Assembly (NCBI GenBank): GCA_003117195.1
Contig: BDSI01000017.1
Location: 1,043,362-1,107,361 of the forward strand
From: Eudorina sp. 2006-703-Eu-15
Taxonomy: Eukaryota > Chlorophyta > Chlorophyceae > Chlamydomonadales > Volvocaceae
Length of the DNA: 64,000 bases
Reading direction: 5' to 3'
The position numbers and the translations under genes are program-made. The notes under the pieces are model-generated. The model worked only from the letters and a program-made list of their open reading frames with translations. It had not been told where the DNA came from and did not search any database. This document shows, piece by piece, positions 9,893-20,391 of the stretch. Within the stretch, counting starts at the first letter, position 1. The number at the start of each line of letters is the position of its first letter.

Positions 9893-12800
9893 TCACATTG
9901 CATAGGAACGGGTGTTGAGAGGGAACGGAACCCCAATGCCGAGGGGCCAGTCCCAGGGCGGCGAAGGAAGCGAGGCGGGCCCAAAAGTCAGCAGCCACCT
10001 CAACCGTGATCGCCGCGAGACGCCCCCGCAGCAGGGGGTACGCTGGTCCCACACATTGTACATGCGTTGGCGGCCGCGCTCCAGGGCCGCCAAGGCCGCC
10101 AGGGCCACGACATCCCAGACTGGCGGATGCAAACCCGGTGGGCAGACCACAAGCCACAGGTGGTGCCGCTGAAGACCCGAACCGAGCCGCCCGATCGACG
10201 CCCCCAACGCCAGCCCTAACACCTCCCGCAGCGACTGCGCAACAGGGCAATCCCAGAAAAGGTGCCGCCGAACCCAGCACGATCCCGATCCCGAGATGGC
10301 CGCGCCACAGGGGCAGCAGGCCGCTCCACGGAGGCGCGGTCCGCCTGGCCGCGCCGCGCTGGCCGAAACAGCGGGGAAGCCCGCGATCCCATGCACCGCC
10401 AGCCGCCAGAGGGGCTCCTTGTGGCCGTTTTCCCACCGCAGGCGCCAAAGCCAGCGCAGGGTGCTGCGGAAGTCGGCCAGGGCGGATGGCGGCACCGGCA
10501 ACTGCCCATATGCATCCGCAATATAAGCCAGGTGCCGGTCCGCCAGGTCCTGCAGGGAAGGGCCGAGCTGTAAGGCCGTGGCAGTCTTGACTGTGAGGCG
10601 CAGCAGTGGCACAGGAGGTCCGGCCGGTGGGCGCCACACAAACCCGCGAAGCAGCGCACGCCAGGCCTCCTGCTCGGTCGGGGCGGCGGCCGCACCCCGG
10701 AGGACCTCCCGGGCGGCCGCCACCCAGCTAGCGGGTAGGCGCTGCAGGAGGGCGCCCAAGTCGTCCAAAACCTGCACGCCCGAGATGTCCAGAGCCGTCC
10801 CCAGCTCGCTGTAGCCGAGGACACCGCGGAGGGCACAACGCCGGAGCTCCAGCGTACACCCCCGGCGAACACGGGGGGAGAGAGGACCACCCCGCTGCCG
10901 AGCGGCAGCGAGGCTACCGCGCGCGGCTGCCAGCGAACGCCAGCAGCGGAGCGCGGTGCCGATGGTGGTGAGACCCCGCAGGGCGAAGAGGACGGGGAAG
11001 TGGGCCTCCAGGCAGCGCCCGTCGGCCGCCCGGAGGGCGGGGTTGCCCCACAGGGGCGCACTGTAGCACCAGGGGCCCGCCATGGAGTCCGGGTGGAGCA
11101 GAGCCGGTGGGCCCAGGGGGGATAGGGCGCTGAGGAGGCGCCGGAAGGCGGGGCTGGCTGCCGGCGGCTCTACCCCCAGAACCAGGCCGTCATGTGGCGC
11201 GAGCAGGCACAGAGGGTGTGCCGCGGGGGTGACATCGTCGGAGGAGGCGGAGGACCAGCGCCGGCCAGGGGGGGTCCGAAGGGAGGAGGCCCGAGGCGCC
11301 CAGGACATAGCGCACCGCCGCCATCGCGTGACGAGCCTGAACATGGGCCTGCAGCGGGAGGAGGCCGAACCCTCCGAGCGCCGGCGGTAGGGCCAGCGTG
11401 TCGAGGCCCACGCCCGGGAGCCGCGAGTGGGGATTCACGGCGTGCAGGCTGGGAGGTACGGCGCGGTCGACCACGGCCGCGACAGATGCTTGCAGACGCT
11501 CCACCACCGCGCGGGCCGGGAGGCCCTGGAATTCGAGGTGGTAGAGGGCCTTGCTGAGGGCATAGCCCGAAGCGGCGGCGGCGCGGCCAAAGGTAGACAG
11601 GGGGAGGCGGGCCACGCGTTCCAGGGCGGCGAGGACCCCGGTGAAGTCCACAGGCGGCACCATAGTGTCATTGCGGAAGCAGACCCCCAGGGTCCGGGCC
11701 TGTTCCACCGTGCGGGGTTGCATCGGCGCCACTGCCACCGCCGACGGCGCCGCCGCCACGGCAGGGGCTGGGGCGGCGGTCGGGCCGGGGCTGGCGGCGG
11801 CAGCAGGGGCGGCAGGTGACGGCGGGGCCCCACGGCGGAGGAGTGCCGAAAAGGTGGTGGCGATGGCGGCCGGTAGGCGACGGAGGGCGGCCAGGAGCGC
11901 CACGGCGGCGGCAGGGGGCGGGGGGGAGGGGGAGGCAGCTGCCGAGGACTCCGGTAGCGCCACGCCAGGGGCCGGTGCGGCGGAGGGAGGCGCTGCGGCG
12001 GCAGCCCCCGCCGGTGGGGCGGGGGCGCCGACATGAAGGAGCTCGACCTTGCCCAGGTTGAGCCGCTGCCCAGACGCAAGCCGAAAGACATCCATGACCG
12101 CCAAGAAGTCAGGGAGCTGAGTGGCGAGGGCCAGCAGCGGGGTGCAGTCGTCGGCGTACTGGGACGCCGTGACACGGCGGCTGCCGAAGCACAGGCCAAC
12201 ACCCCGGGACTTCAGCCACGCGAGGAGGGCCTGCCCGACCGCTAGGTAGAGCAGGGGTGCGAGGGGGCAGCCCTGGCGGACTCCCGACGTGATGGGCACG
12301 CGCTGGGAGTGATGTCCGTTGACCACTGCTGTTGCCCCCGTGGCGGTGTGGAGTCGCTGCACCCACCGTAGGAAGCCCGGGCCGACCCCCAAGGCCGCCA
12401 GGCAGTCCAGCAGGAAGCCGCGGTCCACCGTGTCGTACGCCGTGTAGAAGTCGAGGAAGACTGCCAGCGCGGCGCGCTGCTCCGCCCGCAGGAGCTCGGG
12501 GAGGAGCTGCAGGAGCCACACGTTGTCAGCGATGCGGCGGGACCGAAGGAAGGCTGTTTGCTCGGCGTCAATTGTGGCATCGAACACGGGGAGGAGACGG
12601 CGCGCCAACACCCGTGCGAGGGTACGGTAGTCCGTGTCCAGCAGCGTGATGGGGCGGTAGTTGGCTGGGCACGTGGGGTCACCCGACTTCGGGATGGAGG
12701 AGATGACCCCATCCAGGAACCCGGCAGGCACATCCCCCGTACAGCCGATCGCCGTGAACACCCGGGCAAGCAGTGGTGCGAAGACGTCCGGGAAGGCCTG

Positions 12801-14333
12801 GTAGAGTTCCGCTGGAATGCCATCCGCCCCCGGGGAGCGGCCAGGGGGCGTGGCGGCGAGAGCGGCGGAGACCTCAGCGCTGGACACCTCCGGCCGCCCC
12901 AGAGCGGGGAGGCTGTCTTCAGGGCAGCGCCGGCTGAGCGCCCGAAGGGCAGCGAGAACCTGGTGGCGCGCGGTGGTCGCCGCCGCAGTGCTTGCGGCGG
13001 GCGTGCAGATCCCCTGCCAGAAGGAGGCCATGACCTGCGGCATGGTTTGCGGGTCGGAGGTAACCCCCCCCGAGGGGCGGCGCAGACCTGAGATCCAGCG
13101 GCGCGACGCAGGCGGCCGGAGGAGGGCTGTGAGGGCTGGGCACGGGCGCTCCCCCGTGCGCAGCCACGCGTGCCGTGAGCGGCGGGCGCAAGGACCCGCC
13201 GCCCGGAGTGAGGCCACCGCGGCAGCAGAGCGGGCGGAGACAGCGCGGGGAGCGGCGGCGGCATCCCCCGCCTCGACCGCGGCCATGGCAGCAGCGGCAG
13301 CTGCCCGGGCGTCGACCTCCTCGCGGGCGGCGGACAGCCTGAGGAAGCGGGCCAGACGGTTGAGCCGGGAGGCGGAGGGCAGCAGCGCCCGCTTGAAGGC
13401 GGGCCACCAGCGCAGGAGGCCAGCAGCGTCCGCAGGGGCCGAATCGGTGGTCTGCCGCAGCCAAGTCCGGAACTGCTCCACCAGGTCCGGATGGTCCAGG
13501 AAATGCAGCCGAAGGCGGGGGAGCCCGGGGCCAGGAGGCTGGGCATCCGGGGCGGCGGCCAGGGACGCGACCACCAGGCGGTGATCGGAGGGGAGCCCGC
13601 AGCCCACCTCGCACGAGCGGAGGTACTCAGCGGCACACGGAGAAACCACCACCCGATCCAGCCGCGAGGCGCCCCGCGCGTGGAAGAAGGTGAAGCTCCG
13701 CTGGGCCGGGTGGAGGTGGCGGTAGCTGTCGACAAAGCCCGGGCAAGCAGCGGCGAAGCGGCGGGCCGTCGGGGCATCACAGCTGCGGGTTGAGCCCGAG
13801 GTGTCCAGGCTGGGCTCCACGACGAAGTTGAAGTCTGCAGCCCAGACGTGCATGCCGCCCGCGGCCGCCAGCGGCTGCAGGTACTGGTCAATGAAGGCGC
13901 GCTGGAGGGGGGGGTCCGCGGAGGGGAGGTATGCGGAGGCCAGCGTGAACTGGTGGCCACCCCAACTGACAGGAAGGTAGAGGAGGCGGCCAGGCGCTGC
14001 AGCAACGGGGGCCGGAGCGCCAGTGGGGAAGGAACACGAGCCCGCTGCGAGAAGTCGAGAGCGGACAAGGATGGCAACCCCCCCGCATGGGCGACCGCGG
14101 TCCGAGACCGTGGCGGGGCACCACCAAGAAGACCAGTCATCGAACCGTTCCTGGCGACAGACCGTGGTGAGCCGGGTCGACGCCAGCGGGACGTCGGTGT
14201 CGGCAACATGGGTCTCCTGGAGGCAGACGATGTCAAGGCCCTGACGTTCCCAACACCGCATGAGGGCGGGGAGGCGCGCGTCGGCGCCATGCTCCCCCGA
14301 CCCCAGCAGGCCGCGCACATTGTGGGAGCCCAC
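9893..14333 (-). CDS. LINE ORF2: endonuclease - reverse transcriptase - zinc C-terminus (frameshifted)
   Basis: The first frame (14,333 down to 11,190) holds the AP-endonuclease motifs LQETHV, WAADFNFV and SDHRLV. It then holds the reverse transcriptase with IPKSGDPTCPANYRPI, FLDFYTAYD, SGVRQGCPLAPLLY and the active-site QYADDC. The second frame (11,344 down to 9,893) carries the thumb region and a CPCG...HLFWDC zinc-binding segment usual at the end of such ORFs, ending at 9,893. The frames overlap at 11,190-11,344, so a single-base indel there interrupts what must have been one ORF. The first frame is open up to a TAA at 14,385-14,387, so the true start is upstream of the GTG at 14,333 (see the TAATG observation). 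This copy is probably inactive. Confidence 0.85.
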
Positions 14334-14384
14334 CCGCAGCGGGGGGGGGGGCCCGCGGGCGGGCGGCCAGCCGCGGCCGCCCCA

Positions 14385-15059
14385 TTACGCCGACATGTCC
14401 GCCTCCCCATCGACGCCGGCAGGGGGGAGGGCGAGGGTGGCGAAGGAGTTGCGGTCGGAGGGCGGCGGTGCCCGCGGCGCGGGCGGGCTGGCCGCCCGGC
14501 TGCGCGGCTGGGTCCGCGCGTGAGAAGCACTGCGGGACCGGCCCGACCGCCCGGCCGGGCGGAAGCCGTCCGCGTCGGGGTCAGGGGTCAGCCGCTTGCG
14601 GCCGGGCAGCACAGGCGGGTCGAGCGGATCCGGCGGGAGTGCAGTAGGCGCCACCAGCGGCGGCGGGGCAGGCAGAGCCAGCAGCGCCGGAGCGGGCGCC
14701 AACGGAAACGCCAGGGCACCGGCCATAGGCGGCGGTGCCGTGGGGGCCACCAGGGCCGCTGAGGCCGGCGGGGCATCCGGAGCCGGCGGGGAAGGTGGCG
14801 CGTCCGGAACCGGTGGGGCGGGCGGGGCGTCCGGAGCCGGCGGGGCGGCCGGGACGCCCGGGGCCGGCGGAGAGGGCGGGGCGCCCGGGGCCGGCGGAGA
14901 GGGCGGGGCGGCGGGCCGGCCGGGCCGCGGAAGCCGCCGGCACGCCGCCCGGAGGCGGGGAGGCCGAGGGGCCGGGGGGCGGCGGAGGAGCAGCCGTAGC
15001 CCGGGCTACATCCGGGCCAACCCCCACCGCGGGCGCACCGGCGGCAGGCCCACCAGAGT
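14385..15059 (-). CDS. LINE ORF1-like proline/alanine-rich frame
   Basis: Upstream of ORF2 the minus strand encodes a Pro/Ala/Arg-rich product whose frame ends GEADMSA at a TAA (14,385-14,387). The TAA overlaps an ATG as TAATG. No RNA-binding or zinc-knuckle motif is visible, so assignment as ORF1 rests on position. The tract 14,780-14,910 has internal 15-30 bp repeats, and frames change readily there. The element end at 15,059 may be a 5' truncation, in which case ORF1 is incomplete. Confidence 0.4.
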
Positions 15060-16174
15060 AATTAGGATTCACGGTTACAAGGGGGACCAACAACTAATTA
15101 GGATTCACGGTTACAAGGGGGACCAACAACCAAGTTGATCGCTCGCCGTACAGGCGTAGACGGACTGTTCATCCTACCCCAGGGGCATGCCCTGCACGAA
15201 GCAAGGAGCCATGCCAAAGAAAAGAAGCCAAGGAACCACCGGACCCAAGCCTTCAAAAGTATGAGCTGCCTAAGGGCAGGAGCAAACTGCGGCCAACAAC
15301 CAGCCGAAAGACACATAGGGCTGCCAACTTAGCACCCAGAACCAGGGCCAACCTAAGACACAACGCACCGATGCAGCCAATCCCGCACCAGAGTACGGGA
15401 TAAATCAATGACTCATCCAGGGACCACCAGCACCAAGCCAAACAAAAAGAAGATTACGAGACCACGAGCGCCAACGCGAGGGTGGCGGGACCAGAGGACC
15501 CCTACAACCCTCGTAGTTCAGTAAGTCCAGCACGGACACCGCGCGCGGAAGCGGACCCGGCCGAGCAGGCGGGGTGTATGACGTATCACACAGTGAGGTC
15601 ATGCTACAGGCACTCAGATCACCCACGCGGGGACGCAGGGGGAGAGTCGACGTCCAGAGGAGCATTCAAGACAACACGCCCATTCACATTGCATAGGAAC
15701 GGGTGTTGAGAGGGAACGGAACCCCAATGCCGAGGGGCCAGTCCCAGGGCGGCGAAGGAAGCGAGGCGGGCCCAAAAGTCAGCAGCCACCTCAACCGTGA
15801 TCGCCGCGAGACGCCCCCGCAGCAGGGGGGTACGCTGGCCCCACACATTGTACATGCGTTGGCGGCCGCGCTCCAGGGCCGCCAAGGCCGCCAGGGCCAC
15901 GACATCCCAGACTGGCGGATGCAAACCCGGTGGGCAGACCACAAGCCACAGGTGGTGCCGCTGAAGACCCGAACCGAGCCGCCCGATCGACGCCCCCAAC
16001 GCCAGCCCTAACACCTCCCGCAGCGACTGCGCAACAGGGCAATCCCAGAAAAGGTGCCGCCGAACCCAGCACGATCCCGATCCCGAGATGGCCGCGCCAC
16101 AGGGGCAGCAGGCCGCTGCACGGAGGCGCGGTCCGCCTGGCCGCGCCGCGCTGGCCGAAACAGCGGGGAAGCCC
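15060..16174 (-). mobile_element. LINE copy 2, 5'-truncated
   Basis: Nearly identical to 9,333-10,385 of copy 1, in the same orientation. It begins on the left with two copies of the 36-bp tail and ends on the right inside the C-terminal coding region, at GGGAAGCCCG. A 24-bp segment near 15,267-15,290 is present here and absent in copy 1. The coding frame is open but lacks reverse transcriptase. The 5' truncation point shares AGCCCG with the flanking element, suggesting a microhomology join. Confidence 0.85.
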
Positions 16175-17391
16175 GTTAGATACAATGACCGACCTGTACG
16201 GCACGACGCAAAGACATTTGGCTCCGGGACAGCGAGTCGACCGCTACTGATTGCATCGTTGAATAGAGGGAGTGATTTTCTTTTTATTGATCTTGCAACG
16301 GTCATTCACGTTTTTTGTGGCTGTCCGCCGCTTGAAACGGTCCCCAACCTCCTTTCAGTCCTTGAAGTCCTTTGCATTTGTGGTACGATGTGCCTGCATT
16401 TGAAACAACCTTAAATATACATATTTAATGTGCTAAGAATTGTACCACACGCGCAGCATAGACATTTCACTTATGGAGATTGACTTTGCCGGTGCTGCTC
16501 AGATCCTTTAATACAGGGAAGAGCTTCCTTTGCAATGATGTGCCAAAAGAAATCCCGCTTTCCTCAGCTTGCAACGGTCGCCACGTACCAAACGGCTGTT
16601 GACGGCAACAGAATGCCACCCCGCCCTCCCATCCTTTCCAACTGCGTACCGAGATGTATAGGTCCCTTCTTGTTCTTCTTCATGTATTGTACAGCGTGGA
16701 ATCCCAGCATTGGAAAAGCAGCATGTTTACGGTTCCGGTTGTGATGTTATGCACCTGCTTTTAAAGCGCATCGCATTCTCTTCCTCATTTCATACGGTCA
16801 CCTCGCTATTTGCATAGAACTTGTCACGGCCCGTTCATGGATGCCGGCCCGTAATGCTCTCTGTCGCGCACTGCTGGGTTTCTTGTACAGATCACCCCGC
16901 CCCCCCACCCCGCAGGTTTTGTCAAGGTGGTATCGGTGGAGTGCGTGAAAGTGCAAAGGCGATCTGCGTTATGGGAATTCTTGACATCCGCTTTGTGTGA
17001 TGTACCCGAATGTCACCCCGCCCCCCCTCCCCTTTGCCTTTGGAAGGGTGGTGTCGGACGAGTGCATCAGCTTTGTGCTATGGAATGGCGCACACGTGTA
17101 GCGATGCTCTTGTGTGGTGTTGTCCACATGGTCAATTGTTGCCCCACGCCACCCCAGCCGTACCCGAATGTCACCCCGCCGTCCAGCCCTTTCCAACTGT
17201 GTACCGAGATGTATAGGTCCCTGCTTGTTCTTTTTCATGTATTGTACAACGTGGAATCCCAGCATTGGAAAAGCAGCATGTCGACGGTTCAGGTTGTGAT
17301 GTTATGCACCTGCTTTTAAAGCGCATCGCAATCTCATCCTTATTACATACAGGTAACCTAGCTATTTTAAATACACTACTTCTAACGGGCT
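16170..17391. mobile_element. AT-richer candidate TIR element with internal duplication
   Basis: The segment starts AGCCCGTTAGA and ends with the inverse TCTAACGGGCT (17,381-17,391), is clearly lower in GC than its surroundings, and sits between LINE copy 2 and the array spacer that resumes at 17,395. Inside, about 165 bp at 16,612-16,790 are repeated at 17,168-17,335. No protein is recognisable. The left terminus overlaps the LINE junction, so no target duplication can be tested and the transposon call is tentative. Confidence 0.35.
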
Positions 17392-17394
17392 CAA

Positions 17395-18906
17395 GGGCTA
17401 AGTAAGGTAGGGTGCCAGCTTCCGTGAAGCTGTGATAACGGGCTCAGCCCCTGGAGCACAGCGCGGGGCCGAGTGACGAGCGCTGACGTGGCGCAGCGGG
17501 GTGTGAGCGGGGGGAGCGCGAGGCAGGGGCAAGGCACGCGCGCGACCGACAGATAGCAACAGGCGCCAGCGTTCGGGCCTGAAACCTCGCAAGCACATCC
17601 TTTTGAGCATTATTAGGATGTTACAGTGGACCCCGCGGGTCATCGGTGACAGCCCCGGCGACAGCCGAGGCTTCCTCACCATACACTGCCTAAGTGAACT
17701 AACGCCACCATGGCGCTCCGGACAGGCTCCCCAAGTGCATCGAAACACTCCCCGGGTCCACACTACCAGGGAACCACCCCGTTCCTGAGAACCAACCATG
17801 GCAAGGGATAAAGCCCGCTCAGGGGGAGTTAGCCACCAGGGCGCCCCTATTAGCGAAACCACCACCCCCACCAAGGCGGGGTCACTTCTCCAGCGGTGGC
17901 CCGTGGTCTTGGAGGGCCACGGGGGCTCACGAGTCACCATCAGGCAGGGGCCTGCCCGTACGGTCCCACCGGGCCGAAAAACCGCCCAAACACCTAGCGA
18001 TAGCTCCACTGGGCGTCAGTGCCCTGTCCAACCGCGGTTTATTACGACAGAATAATAATTTCTACCTACAGGGCTTAAGAATCCTGGTCTGACGGAACCG
18101 GGCCACGGCATACAAGACGACGGTCCTGCACTGAGCTATGCTGAAGCTTGAGCTATGCTGAAGCTTGTGATCATGTTGGATGCGCTCGGCGCGCTCGTCA
18201 AGGACTTCTTTCGCAACACATTTTGCGTCCGGTCGCTGACCTCAGACACGCTCCTCTTCGCCCGCCGACCGACTACAACGCGCATTCTTGATGCAAGAGG
18301 ACGCTAGGCGCTCGCGGTTGGGCTATGCGCGCGGGCTTGGTTGCGGTGGCAGGGCTGGTGCGGCCGTTCTGCGACCTTCGCCAACTACTTGTGCCCCGGT
18401 AGACCCTGGCAGGCAACCGTAACTTTCAGAGGCATCAAGTACAGTGCGCAGCCTCACTCAGCGGAAATGAGGGGAACTGAATGGGACTGAGGGGAACTCA
18501 GTGGTCACGTTTCCTGGTCCCCCTCTCACCAAGTTTCGCGCATTTTGGTTCCAACTCCGATTGGGTTTCAGGCAATGGTTGCAGATGACGCACGCACGGG
18601 GTTCTGGTCCATTTTCCCATCAGTACCCAGCAATGAATCCGATCGCGTGTCACCCGCCCTTGTGCCCTAATAAACCGGTTATACCATGCGGGAACCAGCC
18701 ATCAAACCCAACGCTTCTGATTTTGATGCTTTTCATAAATTTGTGAATCGGGGGTTGTACGACCGTTGGGCCGAACGGGAGGTAAGGGTGACTATCATGC
18801 TGCAGGTATGGCTTGATGTGCGGCGTTCCGCAGGTGGCGGCTTGGATGGTGAGTTAGGTTCTGTGCTGCATCGGCGAGCACCTGTAACAGTGAGCTGATT
18901 GTGTCA
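17395..18906. repeat. Array spacer with nested 523-bp insertion
   Basis: Corresponds to 29,180-30,680. It begins with the AGGTAGGGTGCCAGC segment, carries the insertion at 17,609-18,131, then the short conserved segment with the MREPAIKPNAS frame at 18,686. It is interrupted at 18,906 by the DIRS-like element. The last 743 bp (18,164-18,906) recur directly on the other side of that element. Confidence 0.7.
17609..18131 (-). mobile_element. 523-bp insertion, possible non-autonomous retroelement
   Basis: The uninterrupted spacer (2,830; 35,135; 42,705) reads CATCCTTTTGAGCTATGC. Here TGAGC is duplicated around an insertion, followed by an adjacent 17-bp duplication (18,133-18,166). On the minus strand the insertion ends GTAACATCCTAATAATG, resembling the LINE 3' end (GTAACCGTGAATCCTAAT). 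A longer version (535 bp) occupies the same site at 29,384-29,918, so it predates that duplication. No coding potential is convincing. Confidence 0.4.
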
Positions 18907-18999
18907 CCGCGGCCACAACCCCCCATCCGGCAGCAACCCACCGCGGTGGTACCTCGACCCAGCGGCAACCCTCTTGGACCCACAGCGCCGCCGCCGCTC

Positions 19000-19806
19000 A
19001 TGCCAGTGGGGTTGTACGGCAACACAGGCCCGGTTTTCCGACCCGGGGCTCTCACGAGCGGCATGGTTCCCGTCTTCGGCGGCCTCGGGGCCGCCGGATT
19101 AAGCTACTCGTCAGTTGGCGCCGGCGGACTAGGTCCGTTCGCCGGCATGCTGGGAGCGTCGGCAGACTTGGAGGACGCTGCCGCTCAGCTGCCCGGCATC
19201 GGGGGCTGGCTCAAAGCGGCGGGCATCCAGCAAACCGCGTCCAACCAGGCGGCGTTCAACTGCCAGGCGAATCGCTTGATTAACAGCAACATGGTGGCGG
19301 CTCAAGCCGCGGCCCTGGAGGCCGAACGCGCAGATTCGCTGGCCGTGCAGGCTCAGCTATACGCCCAGGCTACCAGCGCGTTCCGGACAGTGGCTGAGGC
19401 GCACGCCGCGCGTAAGGAGCTGAACGACATGGCCAAGATCGTCCCCTTTCGTGAGGCGGTCCGCCTCGCAAAAGACGGCGACCAGCGCGGCGCCGGCCTC
19501 GTCAGCAGCCTGGCCTCACTGTCGTCCGAACAGCTGGGTCATGTGGCCAATACGCTGCTCGGCAACCGCACCACATCGGCGCGCGCCGACCCTCCGCCTA
19601 AGCGGCCTCGAGCTGTGTTCACTGCCAACGGCAGCGACAGCGAGGACAGCGACGGCGGGGTGGGCAAGTGCTACATCTGCAAGGGCGCCGGGCACCAGTT
19701 CCGCGACTGCCCGAAGCTGCAGGAGATGTCCGCTCAGGAGAAGGTCGACGCCATGGCGAAGGCCAGGCGGATGGTCGCCCAGGGCCGCCGCCGGGGGCCT
19801 CGCTAG
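19000..19806 (+). CDS. DIRS-like element Gag
   Basis: The frame is open from 18,901 (first ATG at 19,000) to the TAG at 19,804-19,806. The N-terminus is Gly/Pro/Ala-rich, the middle is a long alanine-rich helix (residues about 90-180), and near the C-terminus there is a CX2CX4HX4C zinc knuckle (CYICKGAGHQFRDC), followed by a basic end GRRRGPR. This is the usual layout of a retroelement nucleocapsid protein that packages element RNA. Confidence 0.75.
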   Translation: MPVGLYGNTGPVFRPGALTSGMVPVFGGLGAAGLSYSSVGAGGLGPFAGMLGASADLEDAAAQLPGIGGWLKAAGIQQTASNQAAFNCQANRLINSNMVAAQAAALEAERADSLAVQAQLYAQATSAFRTVAEAHAARKELNDMAKIVPFREAVRLAKDGDQRGAGLVSSLASLSSEQLGHVANTLLGNRTTSARADPPPKRPRAVFTANGSDSEDSDGGVGKCYICKGAGHQFRDCPKLQEMSAQEKVDAMAKARRMVAQGRRRGPR

Positions 19807-20141
19807 GGCGTGGCCGCGCCGGCGACCGCCGCAAAACCCCCCCTGCGCCGGGCAGTCAGTAGCGGCGGTCGCCGGCGCACAGACGGGTGGGGACCTTGCC
19901 CCACCAGGTGAGAAACGAGTCCTAGGCGGGACCGTGGGGGTGTGATTGCCTTCGTGTGGTTGAGAAGGCCCCTTTTGTAATCCGCCCGGTTGGAGGGCAG
20001 CCCTGACTCCGGGTTAATAGGAGCTGCTCGCTCACCGGCGTGGTGGGTACGCCGCCTGTCTTATCAGGCCCCCTCCTCGGGGTTAAGGAGCGTTTGTTTT
20101 TTGTTTGGGTGGTGGCCTTGGCTTCAGGTGTCAGGTGGGAC

Positions 20142-20377
20142 CAGGGTGGCTATCTTAAGATATGAATATATATTCGGCCGGAAATCTTGCGTTCTGATAG
20201 ATACTTTCCCTTGGGAGAAAAATGAGGTTTCAGATACTCATGGCCTCTCGCGCGGGGAAAAGCCGCCTTGAATAGATAAAATGCCAGCAAAAGCTCCCTC
20301 CGACAGATACTTTCAGCACGATTGGGCAAGGAGTATCTCCGGCCGTAGATACTCGGCAAAATAAGATAGCCACCCTG
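20142..20377. mobile_element. hAT-like MITE nested in the DIRS-like element
   Basis: A 236-bp AT-richer insert with perfect 16-bp terminal inverted repeats (CAGGGTGGCTATCTTA at 20,142-20,157 and its inverse at 20,362-20,377), flanked by a perfect 8-bp target duplication GGTGGGAC (20,134-20,141 and 20,378-20,385). An 8-bp duplication and a CAGGG terminus are hallmarks of hAT-superfamily transposons. It has no ORF, so it is non-autonomous. It lies just upstream of the RT reading frame and would separate Gag from RT. Confidence 0.85.
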
Positions 20378-20391
20378 GGTGGGACCCTGCT

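Larger units (their letters stand above)
9333..15059 (-). mobile_element. Non-LTR retrotransposon (LINE, apurinic-endonuclease type), copy 1
   Basis: A minus-strand element inserted after GGCTTCAAGTAATTA of the array spacer (uninterrupted at 29,166). From its 5' end at 15,059 it has a proline/alanine-rich ORF, then endonuclease, reverse transcriptase and a zinc-binding C-terminus, then about 560 bp of 3' UTR (9,333-9,892). The 3' end carries a 36-bp tail unit (one copy here, two in the neighbouring copy at 15,060) and no poly(A). It directly abuts a second, truncated copy. ORF2 is broken by one frameshift. Confidence 0.85.

Noticed and set aside
12242..14530. 762-codon minus-strand frame overlapping the LINE ORF
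   Set aside because: It is the +1 shadow of the endonuclease/RT frame in very GC-rich DNA; its residues are Arg/Pro/Ser-rich with no motif.
17398..18009. 203-codon minus ORF spanning spacer and insertion
   Set aside because: It crosses the insertion boundary at 17,609, so it is a chance frame.
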